Shown here: positions 56,979-64,000 of the stretch, in pieces
Layout: each line of letters starts with the position of its first letter
Position numbering within the stretch: the first letter of the stretch is position 1
DNA from: Candidatus Zixiibacteriota bacterium
GTDB taxonomy: Bacteria > RBG-13-66-14 > B26-G2 > WVWN01
Assembly: GCA_030613505.1 (NCBI GenBank)
Contig: JAUWLW010000002.1
Span: 49,424-113,423 of the forward strand
Direction of reading: 5' to 3'
DNA length: 64,000 nt
Program-made: the position numbers and the translations under genes
Notes under the pieces: model-generated
What the model saw: the letters and a program-made list of their open reading frames with translations, nothing else
What the model was told of the DNA's origin: nothing
Database searches by the model: none

Positions 56979-58559
56979 TTGCGCGAGCGGTGGCAATATT
57001 TTTGGGTTTTGGCGGTGGCCGCCGCGGCCTTGGCCGTGGCGGCGATTTACCTTATATTCCGATCCGCCTATTATTTCCCTGACGGCATGCGGTGGGAGTT
57101 GGCGATTGCCGAACTCGGGGCACCCGCCGTATGGCATCAGCACCACCTCTTGTATAACCCGTTGGCGTTAGCTTTCCACGCGGCCTTGAGACTGTTCGGG
57201 TACGGCGGCCGCCTACTCGGCGCGATGCAGATTTTGGATGTCTTGGTAGGCGCGGTCGGGTTCGGTCTTTGTTATTTAATATTAAGGAAGGCTGAGGCGT
57301 CTCGGCCTTTAGCCTTGGCGGGGGGTTTCGCGCTCGCGTTTTCTTACGGGTACTGGGCGTACTCGTGCAACGCTGAGTGCGTGATCCTCAGTACGGTAGC
57401 CGCGATGGCCACCTTCCTTTCGGCGCAATGGGCGTCGGACGGGCGCGGTTTCGGCCGCTGGGCGTTTTGCGCGGCGGTAGCCGGCGCCGCCGTTTTAACG
57501 CACATTACCAACGGCCTACTTTTCTTGTTCCTGGTTGGGGCATACTTCATCTCGAGGCCGGAGAAATATTTGCGACGCCTGCCGGCGTTGGTCTTGGCTT
57601 ATTTATCGCCGGTGGTAGTCGCGTACTTAGCGGTTGGCGTCGGCGTTTTGGGTTACCGCGGCCCGGGTGAGCTTTGGCGCTGGGCTTTCGGTACGCCTGG
57701 CCGGACCCATTACTACATGACCTATCACTTGGTCAACGTCGCGCTCGACTTCTACGCGTTGGCCCGCAACGTCTTCGGCCTGCGTTGGATAAAAGACGTA
57801 TTGGCCGGCGGTTGGACCTGGCAGTCGTACGCGGTGGCGACCTTGATTGTATTGGGCGCGGCGGTTTTGCTCGCGGCCTTCGTGGGCGCCGTGTCGCGCT
57901 TCTCCGCCCGAGGGGCGCCGCGGCGGCAGGCGTGGCTCGCGTTGGCGTTTTTTATGCCGTACGCCGTCTTCTTCACTTTCCGCGACGCGGGCGGCACGGA
58001 CCGGTGGACGCCGCAGGCGTTCGCGCTTATTTTCTTTTTATATGCGAGTGCCGGGGCCGCGGTGCCGAAACGCTTCGGCCGCGTCGCACTATACGCGTTG
58101 CCGGTTCTATTATTCGCCGGGAACTTTTGGGGCTCGATTTACCCCGAGTCCAAGCCTGAGTACAACGAGCATTTGTCGTTCGCCAGGTTCGTGGATGACG
58201 TGACGGCTCCGGGCGACCTGGTAGTGTTTTCAGGTTTGGACGGCCTCGGGCCGGGGATATACGCCGACTACTTCGCGGGCGTCGAGACCGCGGGCATTTA
58301 TTTCGGCGCACGGAACCCCGACAACTTCAAGCGGCGGATGAACGATAAACTCGCCGCGGGCCGCGCGGTTTACGTCAGCGACGCCCGGCCGGCGACGACG
58401 TCTACCGACCTGCTCGCTCCCGGCGCGCGCGACGAATACGGCGTTACCGGCGCGGAGGCGGAGAAGCTTTTAGCGGGATACGGCTGGGAGTTCGTAGCGA
58501 CGTACGAGGGGCCACGCTACGAGCCGAGTAATTTCTGGCGGCTGGTTCCGAAAAAATAA
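56979..58559 (+). CDS. Polytopic membrane protein, GT-C-like
   Basis: A 526-residue protein starting at TTG 56979, with about 11 membrane helices. VWHQHHLLYNPLALAFHAALRLFGYGGRLLGAMQIL and FALAFSYGYWAYSCNAECVILSTVAAM recall the DUF2723/GT-C fold, although the usual acidic first loop is replaced by FPDGMRWELAI. The C-terminal 130 residues are soluble (LSFARFVDDVTAPGDLVVFSGLDGLGPGIYADYFAG, YLGYGWEFVATYEG-like LAGYGWEFVATYEGPRYEP). Its function is unknown; it sits inside the liv unit without an obvious reason. Confidence 0.75.
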   Translation: MRERWQYFWVLAVAAAALAVAAIYLIFRSAYYFPDGMRWELAIAELGAPAVWHQHHLLYNPLALAFHAALRLFGYGGRLLGAMQILDVLVGAVGFGLCYLILRKAEASRPLALAGGFALAFSYGYWAYSCNAECVILSTVAAMATFLSAQWASDGRGFGRWAFCAAVAGAAVLTHITNGLLFLFLVGAYFISRPEKYLRRLPALVLAYLSPVVVAYLAVGVGVLGYRGPGELWRWAFGTPGRTHYYMTYHLVNVALDFYALARNVFGLRWIKDVLAGGWTWQSYAVATLIVLGAAVLLAAFVGAVSRFSARGAPRRQAWLALAFFMPYAVFFTFRDAGGTDRWTPQAFALIFFLYASAGAAVPKRFGRVALYALPVLLFAGNFWGSIYPESKPEYNEHLSFARFVDDVTAPGDLVVFSGLDGLGPGIYADYFAGVETAGIYFGARNPDNFKRRMNDKLAAGRAVYVSDARPATTSTDLLAPGARDEYGVTGAEAEKLLAGYGWEFVATYEGPRYEPSNFWRLVPKK

Positions 58560-58713
58560 GAGGTGGGCCTCCGCCGCCGTAAGGTAGTCCCGCTCGCGGT
58601 CGCGATTATTATAACCGCCAAGATCGCGGGTATAGGCTAAGCGACCGTCGGTCCGGCCTTGAAGTCCGGGCGCCTATAGCATATTATTAGCGTATACTTT
58701 AGACGGCTTAGCG

Positions 58714-59616
58714 ATGTTCCTCCAACAGCTCATCAACGGATTGACCATAGGCGCGGTGTACGCGCTCATCGCCGTCGGCTACACGATGGTCTACGGCATC
58801 GTGGAGCTTATCAACTTCGCCCACGGCGAGATCTACATGATGGCGACGTTCGTCGCCATGACGCTCTTCCGGCTGGCGGGTTACCCGTTATGGATCGCCG
58901 CGCCGGCGGCCATCGTAGCTGCGATGATTATGGGCGTCACGTTGGAATACATCGCGTACAGGCCGCTGCGCCGGAGCCCCCGGCTGGTGGCGCTTATCTC
59001 CGCCATCGGCGCGTCGCTCTTCCTCCAGAACCTGGCGATGAAGATCTGGGGCGCGCGCCGCCAACCGTTCCTCGACGCCGAGCGGCCGCTCGCGTTCTTC
59101 CAGGTGAAGCACCAGCTCGTCGTACCGGTCCTGGGCGAGGCGACGTTCTCCAACATGCAGATAACGATACTCGGGACCGCCGCGGCGATGATGATCTTCC
59201 TGACGTTGATAGTCGGCAAGACCAAGTTGGGGCGGGCGATGCGGGCCTGCGCCCAGGACCAGGTGGCGGCGAAGCTTATGGGCGTCAACGTCGACCGGAC
59301 CATCTCGGCCACGTTCGCCATCGGCTCGGCGATGGCCGCCGTCGCCGGCATCCTCGTCGGCATGAAATACAACCAGGTGTGGCCCATGATGGGGTACATG
59401 GCCGGCCTGAAGGCGTTCACCGCGGCGGTGCTGGGCGGCATCGGCAACATGCCGGGGGCGTTCGTGGGGGGCCTCGTCCTGGGCCTGGCGGAGGGGTTCG
59501 CCGGCGCGTACATCTCATCGCTGTGGATGGACGCCATCGCCTTCGCGCTTCTGATTATCGTTTTGATCTACCGGCCCTCGGGAATATTGGGCCAGCAGAT
59601 CCCGCGGAGGACGTAG
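58714..59616 (+). CDS. livH: Branched-chain amino-acid ABC transporter permease LivH
   Basis: A 300-residue inner-membrane permease with about eight helices. FLQQLINGLTIGAVYALIAVGYTMVYGIVELINFAHGEIYMM is the classic LivH opening. GRAMRACAQDQVAAKLMGVNVDRTISATFAIGSAMAAVAGILVG contains the ATPase-coupling EAA-like loop, and GLKAFTAAVLGGIGNMPGAFVGGLVLGLAEGF follows. It pairs with LivM at 60204. The ATP-binding subunits LivG and LivF are not in this window. A REP-associated transposase unit separates it from livM. Confidence 0.93.
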   Translation: MFLQQLINGLTIGAVYALIAVGYTMVYGIVELINFAHGEIYMMATFVAMTLFRLAGYPLWIAAPAAIVAAMIMGVTLEYIAYRPLRRSPRLVALISAIGASLFLQNLAMKIWGARRQPFLDAERPLAFFQVKHQLVVPVLGEATFSNMQITILGTAAAMMIFLTLIVGKTKLGRAMRACAQDQVAAKLMGVNVDRTISATFAIGSAMAAVAGILVGMKYNQVWPMMGYMAGLKAFTAAVLGGIGNMPGAFVGGLVLGLAEGFAGAYISSLWMDAIAFALLIIVLIYRPSGILGQQIPRRT

Positions 59617-59623
59617 CCGGTAG

Positions 59624-59670
59624 CACAGACATTCCTGTCTGTGTAGCATAGACATTCCTGTCTGTGTAGC
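59624..59670 (+). repeat. Tandem REP-like palindromes before the RAYT gene
   Basis: Two copies of a 21-nt unit (59627-59647 and 59650-59670, identical). Copy 1 forms CACAGACA-TTCC-TGTCTGTG (59624-59643); copy 2 has one G-T wobble in the stem. A related palindrome in reverse orientation lies after the transposase gene. Confidence 0.8.
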
Positions 59671-59674
59671 CTAA

Positions 59675-60145
59675 ATGGACGCTGAAAATAACATCCCCGT
59701 TTTAAAAGTCCGCCAGCGTAACCTACCGCATTGGGAACTCGCAGGTTCAACGTATTTCATTACTTTCCGGCTTAAAAACGGACAGCTTTCGACCGAAGAA
59801 GTCGTTACGGTTTTGGAGCACGTTAAGAGGGGCGACCCGGCCTATTACGACCTGTTCGCGGCAACCGTCATGCCTGACCACGTGCACGTCGTATTGCGGC
59901 CCAAGGCCGGCGTGTCGCTTTCGCGCATTACGAAAGGGGTAAAGGGAGTGACGGCCAGGTTAATAAACGCGCGTCGGGGCCGGCGAGGCGCCTTGTGGCA
60001 AGACGAGTCGTACGACCGCATAATCCGTGACGATACGGAAATGGGAGAGAAGACGGAATATATATTTGAAAATGCTATCAAGCAGGGATTGTGCAACGAC
60101 GGGTGGGATTACGAAGGTTTTTATTTGAAAGACGGGCCTTGGTAA
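59675..60145 (+). CDS. REP-associated tyrosine transposase (RAYT, Y1 HUH type)
   Basis: A 156-residue single-strand transposase of the IS200-related RAYT group. LKVRQRNLPHWELAGSTYFITFRL is the RAYT start. PDHVHVVLRP is the HUH metal site (His69, His71), and TEYIFENAIKQGL carries the catalytic Tyr129. Trp-Gln near LWQDESYDRIIRDD also fits. RAYTs are usually single-copy, domesticated, and act on nearby REP palindromes, as found on both sides here. The unit interrupts the liv operon between livH and livM. It appears intact, with all three catalytic residues. Confidence 0.93.
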   Translation: MDAENNIPVLKVRQRNLPHWELAGSTYFITFRLKNGQLSTEEVVTVLEHVKRGDPAYYDLFAATVMPDHVHVVLRPKAGVSLSRITKGVKGVTARLINARRGRRGALWQDESYDRIIRDDTEMGEKTEYIFENAIKQGLCNDGWDYEGFYLKDGPW

Positions 60146-60149
60146 TTAT

Positions 60150-60167
60150 ACAGGCAGGAATGCCTGT
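60150..60167 (-). repeat. Inverted REP-like palindrome after the RAYT gene
   Basis: ACAGGCA-GGAA-TGCCTGT (60150-60167). Read on the minus strand it has the same ACAG-CATTCCTG-CTGT plan as the two upstream copies, so the transposase gene is bracketed by oppositely oriented palindromes 5 nt from its stop. Confidence 0.75.
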
Positions 60168-60203
60168 ACCACAAACGAGAAACGGTGTAGCAATAAGTTC
60201 TAT

Positions 60204-61319
60204 ATGAAGACCTTAGTCGCATCCGATCTCGAGCGCTTCGAGCGCAACGTAGGCGCGCTGCTGCAGTACCCGGTGCGGGCCGCGGCCATATTCGTCGCGA
60301 TAGGTGCGGCCGCGGGGCTGGGCCTGACGGTCCTGGACTTGCCCGTCGGCCTCGTCGCCGTTGCCGCCGCCGTTACCATCGGCTCGCTGTTGTTCGCGCG
60401 CACTAAGGTCCTCCTTGTCGTGTTCTTCGTCGTAGCGCTCGCTATAGTACCGTTCGTAGTCCGCGACCAATACTGGCTCCGCGTAATAGTGACTATCGGT
60501 ATCTATGCCGTCCTGGCGTTGGGGCTTAACGTCATCGTCGGCTTCACCGGCGTCCTGGACCTGGGCTTCATCGCGTTCTACGGCATCGGCGCTTATACGG
60601 CGGCGCTGTTGATGCTCAAGTGCGGCTGGTCGTTCTGGGCCGCGCTGCCGGTGGCGACGGCGGCCGGGGCGTTGTTGGGCGTCCTGCGCGGTCTGCCGAC
60701 GCTGCGCCTCTCCGGCGACTACCTCGCCATCGTGACGCTGGGCTTCGGCGAGATCGTGCGCCTGACGTTTAACAACTGGGTCGGTCTGACCAACGGCCCG
60801 ATGGGCCTGCGCGGCATCGAGCCGCCGACGATAGGCTCGTTCTCGTTCGGCTTCGACGCGGCGCGGGGCGGGTACATGCGCTACTACTTCCTGGTTTTGG
60901 TTCTGCTCGCGCTCGCCGTGTACGTCGCGTATCGCCTGCGGCGCTCGCGGCCCGGGCGCGCGCTGTTGGCCATCCGCGATAACGAGACCGCCGCGGCGGC
61001 GATGGGCGTACATCTTTCCAGATATAAGACGCTGGCGTACGCGCTGGGGGCGGCCTTCGGCGGCGCCGCGGGAGCGTTATTCGTTTCGTTCAACCTCTTC
61101 GTCTCGCCCAACTCGTTCGTTTTCTTCGAATCGGCGATAGTGCTGTGCATGGTGGTCGTCGGCGGTATGGGGTCCATCCCGGGCGTTATTATAGGCGCCG
61201 TTATTCTGGCGTCGTTCCCGGAGCTGCTGCGCTTCCTGGCGGGGTTCCGCTACCTCATCTTCGGCGCGTTGATGGTCGCGGTGGCGGTCTTCAGGCCGCG
61301 GGGCTTGATGCGGGCTTAG
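60204..61319 (+). CDS. livM: Branched-chain amino-acid ABC transporter permease LivM
   Basis: A 371-residue permease with an N-terminal extension of about 85 residues containing two or three helices, then the LivM core: YAVLALGLNVIVGFTGVLDLGFIAFYGIGAYTAALLM, PTLRLSGDYLAIVTLGFGEIVRLTFNNWVGLTNGPMGLRGI, GRALLAIRDNETAAAAMGVHLSRYKTLAYALGAAFGGAAGALF (coupling loop) and MVVVGGMGSIPGVIIGAVILASFPELLR. It is paired with LivH. No Shine-Dalgarno precedes ATG 60204, which now lies 36 nt after a REP-like repeat, so its translation context may have changed with the RAYT insertion. Confidence 0.92.
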   Translation: MKTLVASDLERFERNVGALLQYPVRAAAIFVAIGAAAGLGLTVLDLPVGLVAVAAAVTIGSLLFARTKVLLVVFFVVALAIVPFVVRDQYWLRVIVTIGIYAVLALGLNVIVGFTGVLDLGFIAFYGIGAYTAALLMLKCGWSFWAALPVATAAGALLGVLRGLPTLRLSGDYLAIVTLGFGEIVRLTFNNWVGLTNGPMGLRGIEPPTIGSFSFGFDAARGGYMRYYFLVLVLLALAVYVAYRLRRSRPGRALLAIRDNETAAAAMGVHLSRYKTLAYALGAAFGGAAGALFVSFNLFVSPNSFVFFESAIVLCMVVVGGMGSIPGVIIGAVILASFPELLRFLAGFRYLIFGALMVAVAVFRPRGLMRA

Positions 61320-61330
61320 CTTTTTAGAGT

Positions 61331-61359
61331 TTGACACGCCTTCGGCGATATTATAGAAT
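61331..61359 (+). promoter_or_regulatory. Strong promoter of the SecD-head-like / secD unit
   Basis: TTGACA (61331-61336), 17-nt spacer, TAGAAT (61354-61359), 20 nt before ATG 61380. The -35 box is a perfect match. Confidence 0.65.
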
Positions 61360-61379
61360 TCTGGAGCCGAAAGGCCGCT

Positions 61380-62357
61380 ATGGTTAAAAAACTGGCTTTT
61401 TTTATTTTAACGGCCGTTCCGTTGGCCTGGGCGTCGGGCTTGCCGGAAACGTACGTCCCGACGCCGGCGCCCAAACCGAAGGCTAAGCCCCCCGAGGTTG
61501 AGAAAAAGCCGCGGGTAGAGAAGCCGAGCGTCCGCGTCCCCGGGGCCGAGCTGTACGACGTGCGCGTCGTCCTGGCCGGGGGCGGCGTGGCCGAGACGGA
61601 CGTCCCGGCCGCAACGGCGAAGTTATTGCCGATTCTCGAGCGGCGGGCGTCGCAGCTCGCGCGGCGGCACACGCTCGAGCGGGGCCCGGGCGAGGCTCGG
61701 ATAACGGTCGAGCTCTTCGGTTGTCCGGACCCGGCGCGGGCGCTCGAGATCCTGACGGCGCCGGGCCTGTTGGAGCTGCAGGCCGTGGCGGAGCGCGACT
61801 TGTTCGTCGACACGCTGGCCGCGGCGGGGTGGCCTGTCGACCGGCTCTTGCCCTACGAACACGGCGACGTGATATTGGTTGCCGCGTCGGACCGCGAGGA
61901 TGTGGCGGAGACGCTTCGGGCCGCGCTCGAGCCGGGCGAGAGGGTATTTTGGACCCGGAGGCTCGAGGCCGAAGAGGGTGACGTCTACAAGGCGGCGCTA
62001 GCGACCGGCGACGGCATGGCCGTCACGAGCGCCGTGGATGCCGCGGTAGTAACCGGCGCGGGCGGCGAGCCGGAGGTCTACTTCGACCTGAGCGAGCGCG
62101 ACGGTACAATTTTCTCGGGCCTTACGGCCCGCCACGTCGGCGAAGCGCTCGCGGTGGTGTTCGACGACGAGCTGTTCTACACGGCTCGCGTGAAAGAGCA
62201 GACTTACAGGAGCGGCCGGATAATAGGCGAGCTCGACGAGGCGCGCGCCGCGGACATCGCGCTGCTGCTGTCGTCCGGTTCGCTGCCGGCGACGCTGACG
62301 CCGCTCGAGTATTACGTGGACGGCGAGAGCCGCCCGATACCGCAACCGTCGAAATAA
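61380..62357 (+). CDS. Secreted protein with a SecD P1-head-like domain
   Basis: A 325-residue exported protein with a signal peptide (KLAFFILTAVPLAWASG), a Pro/Lys-rich linker (PTPAPKPKAKPPEVEKKPRVEKP) and no further membrane helix. The C-terminal part matches the periplasmic head of SecD next door: ILTAPGLLELQAV against IGTTALLEFKLV, and EVYFDLSERDGTIFSGLTARHVGEALAVVFDDELFYTARVKEQTYRSGRIIGELDEARAADIALLLSSGSLPATL against NVEFTWNSEGARIFGDLSGAHIKERLAILLDGFVQSAPVIQSRITTRGEITGNFSSEEASDLALVLRSGALPAKL. So it is a free-standing relative of the SecD head, co-transcribed with secD (23-nt gap). A role in protein export is inferred. Confidence 0.82.
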   Translation: MVKKLAFFILTAVPLAWASGLPETYVPTPAPKPKAKPPEVEKKPRVEKPSVRVPGAELYDVRVVLAGGGVAETDVPAATAKLLPILERRASQLARRHTLERGPGEARITVELFGCPDPARALEILTAPGLLELQAVAERDLFVDTLAAAGWPVDRLLPYEHGDVILVAASDREDVAETLRAALEPGERVFWTRRLEAEEGDVYKAALATGDGMAVTSAVDAAVVTGAGGEPEVYFDLSERDGTIFSGLTARHVGEALAVVFDDELFYTARVKEQTYRSGRIIGELDEARAADIALLLSSGSLPATLTPLEYYVDGESRPIPQPSK

Positions 62358-62380
62358 CCGCTTCCCGGAGGTAACCAGCT

Positions 62381-63982
62381 TTGCGTTATCGCACCGTCTT
62401 ACGCGCGACCTTAATCATAGTCGTCGCCGTCCTGGCGTTACTCTACGTCTGTCCGACGATCAACTTCTATCAATGGTGGCAGGACGAGTACGAGGAGGAC
62501 CATTTCGCACTCAATTGGCCCGGCGGGTACGAGACCGAGTTCCCGTCGTGGCTCGCGCCCGTCGGCCGGGTCTTGCCTAAGCGGCCTATTAAACTGGGCC
62601 TGGACCTCAAGGGTGGGATATACCTCATTTACGAGGTCGACGAGACCGGCCTCTCCGACAAGGAGCTCCGCGACGCCGTCAACTTGACGGTCGAAATAAT
62701 CCGCAAGCGCGTCGACGAGTTGGGCGTGGCGGAGCCCGAGATCCAGAGCGAGGGCCGCAACCGCATCGTCGTCAAATTGCCGGGCATCAAGGACCCGGCG
62801 CGGGCCAAGGAACTCATCGGCACTACGGCGCTATTGGAGTTCAAGCTCGTCAATCCCGCCGACGCGCTGTATAAGTTGATTCAGGAGTGCGACAGGATTA
62901 AGGCCGAGGAGGCCGCCGGTGGCAAGTACGTCGCGCTGGGCGACAAACTCCAGACCATCCGCGGCGACACCGTCTTCTACGACGACGACTACGAGTGGGT
63001 AAAGGAGGCCTTCGCCGCCGCGGCCGAGACGGGGCTCGTTCCCGACGGGTGGATGGTTGTGTACTCCAACGCCGTGCGGGCCGAGGGTGACGAGACGTAC
63101 GTCGCGCTGGGCGGCGACTACCGGTCCGTCTACCTGGTGACCGAGGAGACGCCCATCACCGGGAAGTACTTGCGCAACGCCCAGATGGCGTACGACCAGT
63201 ACGGCCAGCCCAACGTCGAGTTCACGTGGAACAGCGAGGGGGCCCGCATCTTCGGCGATTTGTCCGGCGCCCACATCAAAGAACGGCTCGCCATCCTGCT
63301 CGACGGCTTCGTCCAGTCGGCGCCCGTCATCCAGTCGCGCATTACGACCCGCGGCGAGATAACCGGCAACTTCTCGAGCGAGGAGGCGTCGGACCTGGCG
63401 CTCGTCCTCCGCTCGGGCGCGCTGCCGGCCAAGCTGTGGCAGATCCAGGAGCAGGTCGTCGGGCCGTCGCTGGGCCGCGACGCCATCCGCAACGGCGTTA
63501 TCGCCATGCTCGTGGCCTTCGTCGTCATCATCTTTCTGACGGTGTTCTACTATCACCTCGCCGGCATCGTCGCCGATATGGCCCTTCTCTTCAACCTCGT
63601 TATAGTCGTCGCCGTTATGGTCCTGCTGCACGCGACGCTCACGCTGCCGGGCATCGCCGGCCTGATACTCTCGGTGGCGATGGCCATAGACGCCAACGTC
63701 CTGATATACGAGCGAATAAGGGAGGAGCTGCGGGCCGGGAAGACGGTCAAGGCCGCGGTGGATACCGGCTACCGCCGCGCCTTCCTGACGATTTTCGACT
63801 CCAACGTAACCACCGTCATCGCCGCGGTTTTCTTGTACCTCTTCGGCACCGGGCCCGTGCGCGGCTTCGCCGTAACGCTCACCATCGGTATCCTGGCGTC
63901 GATGTTCACCGCCATCGTCGTCACTAAATCCGTATTCGACTTCTTCACCGACCGGCGGGTTAAGAGGCTATATATCGGCTAA
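62381..63982 (+). CDS. secD: Protein translocase subunit SecD
   Basis: A 533-residue proton-driven motor that helps pull secreted proteins out of SecYEG. It starts at TTG 62381 with CGGAGGTAAC upstream. TM1 (about 7-26) is followed by the periplasmic P1 region: LGLDLKGGIYLIYEVD, INLTVEIIRKRVDELGVAEPEIQSEGRNRIVVKLPGI-like NLTVEIIRKRVDELGVAEPEIQSEG, GTTALLEF, and GNFSSEEASDLALVLRSGALPAKL. Five TMs follow with GPSLGRDAIRNGVIAMLVAFVVI, the conserved AMAIDANVLIYERIREELRAG and FGTGPVRGFAVTLTIGILASMFTAI. It is complete here, 18 nt from the window end; secF is expected next. Confidence 0.95.
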   Translation: MRYRTVLRATLIIVVAVLALLYVCPTINFYQWWQDEYEEDHFALNWPGGYETEFPSWLAPVGRVLPKRPIKLGLDLKGGIYLIYEVDETGLSDKELRDAVNLTVEIIRKRVDELGVAEPEIQSEGRNRIVVKLPGIKDPARAKELIGTTALLEFKLVNPADALYKLIQECDRIKAEEAAGGKYVALGDKLQTIRGDTVFYDDDYEWVKEAFAAAAETGLVPDGWMVVYSNAVRAEGDETYVALGGDYRSVYLVTEETPITGKYLRNAQMAYDQYGQPNVEFTWNSEGARIFGDLSGAHIKERLAILLDGFVQSAPVIQSRITTRGEITGNFSSEEASDLALVLRSGALPAKLWQIQEQVVGPSLGRDAIRNGVIAMLVAFVVIIFLTVFYYHLAGIVADMALLFNLVIVVAVMVLLHATLTLPGIAGLILSVAMAIDANVLIYERIREELRAGKTVKAAVDTGYRRAFLTIFDSNVTTVIAAVFLYLFGTGPVRGFAVTLTIGILASMFTAIVVTKSVFDFFTDRRVKRLYIG

Positions 63983-64000
63983 GGCGCGGCGCGGCCTTCC

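Noticed and set aside
58563..58640. 25-residue GTG frame (VGLRRRKVVPLAVAIIITAKIAGIG) after the GT-C-like gene
   Set aside because: It looks like a tiny membrane peptide with AGAGGTG nearby, but it is too short to support without conservation.
59624..60167. Short repeats considered as a CRISPR array
   Set aside because: Only three palindromes with no spacers of regular length; they bracket a RAYT gene and fit REP elements.
1..64000. tRNA, rRNA, tmRNA or riboswitch genes
   Set aside because: The intergenic spaces are short, and no cloverleaf, conserved rRNA segment or known aptamer core was recognised by eye; a covariance-model scan would settle this.

Overview
The window looks like 64 kb of chromosome from a high-GC (by eye somewhat over 60%), diderm, probably uncultured bacterium. 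Outer-membrane biology is visible in an AsmA-like protein, an RlpA lipoprotein, a GT9 (heptosyltransferase-type) glycosyltransferase, a DUF5916-type outer-membrane barrel protein and many lipobox signal peptides. Multihaem cytochromes and an ABC branched-chain amino-acid uptake system point to a respiratory heterotroph. No rRNA, tRNA or CRISPR array was seen. I cannot name the phylum from sequence alone; the mixture fits an FCB-like candidate phylum (inference only).

Layout. 1-408 is the start of a secreted protein on the minus strand. 541-2834 is an SOS mutagenesis operon, lexA - small protein - dinB, driven by a sigma70-type promoter whose spacer holds a perfect LexA-type palindrome. 2875-5305 (minus) is a pair of overlapping MFS exporters. 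5398-10993 carries a NosR-like FMN/ferredoxin membrane protein, an AsmA-like protein, a DsrE-like protein and ftsEX. 11083-13197 is a CBM9/DUF5916 outer-membrane protein, convergent with a 1559-residue soluble histidine kinase with seven GAF domains (13243-17922). 18245-23778 runs from an aldehyde dehydrogenase through a terpene-cyclase-like toroid protein, a UbiA-type decaprenyl-phosphate phosphoribosyltransferase homologue, a flippase-like membrane protein, a PilZ protein and RlpA.

23781-34765 (minus) is a long run of tightly spaced genes: GT-C glycosyltransferase, GT9, lipoprotein, sulfatase-like enzyme, M29-like aminopeptidase, hutI, UMF1/Atg22-like transporter, NHL-propeller lipoprotein and M20 peptidase. 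34897-40228 holds an AzgA-type purine permease, a DUF2723/TPR protein, rsmA (ksgA) and mannose-1-phosphate guanylyltransferase. 40283-43021 (minus) is a GHL10-type glycoside hydrolase followed by a 5'-nucleotidase-like protein fused to a tetrahaem cytochrome c. 43107-45835 has a GT-C/TPR protein and a small membrane protein. 45906-47009 is a zinc-ribbon membrane protein. 47264-48613 is an octahaem cytochrome of the hydroxylamine-oxidoreductase family.

48797-51581 is a decaying island: a lipoprotein, a DUF1028 gene broken by one frameshift, a secreted protein, and a truncated tandem duplicate of a DUF3862/SmpA-like gene that still carries a 30-bp fragment copied from the end of the DUF1028 gene. 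51601-53949 has a secreted protein, a gamma-carbonic-anhydrase-like protein and a secreted protein. 53974-61319 contains a chemotaxis receptor and a branched-chain amino-acid ABC system (binding protein, livH, livM, no ATPases). A GT-C-like membrane protein sits inside that system, and a REP-associated tyrosine transposase with its own palindromic repeats sits between livH and livM. 61380-63982 is a soluble SecD-head-like protein followed by secD.

Several promoters lie so close to the start codon (6-18 nt between the -10 box and ATG) that leaderless or very short-leader transcripts appear to be in regular use.
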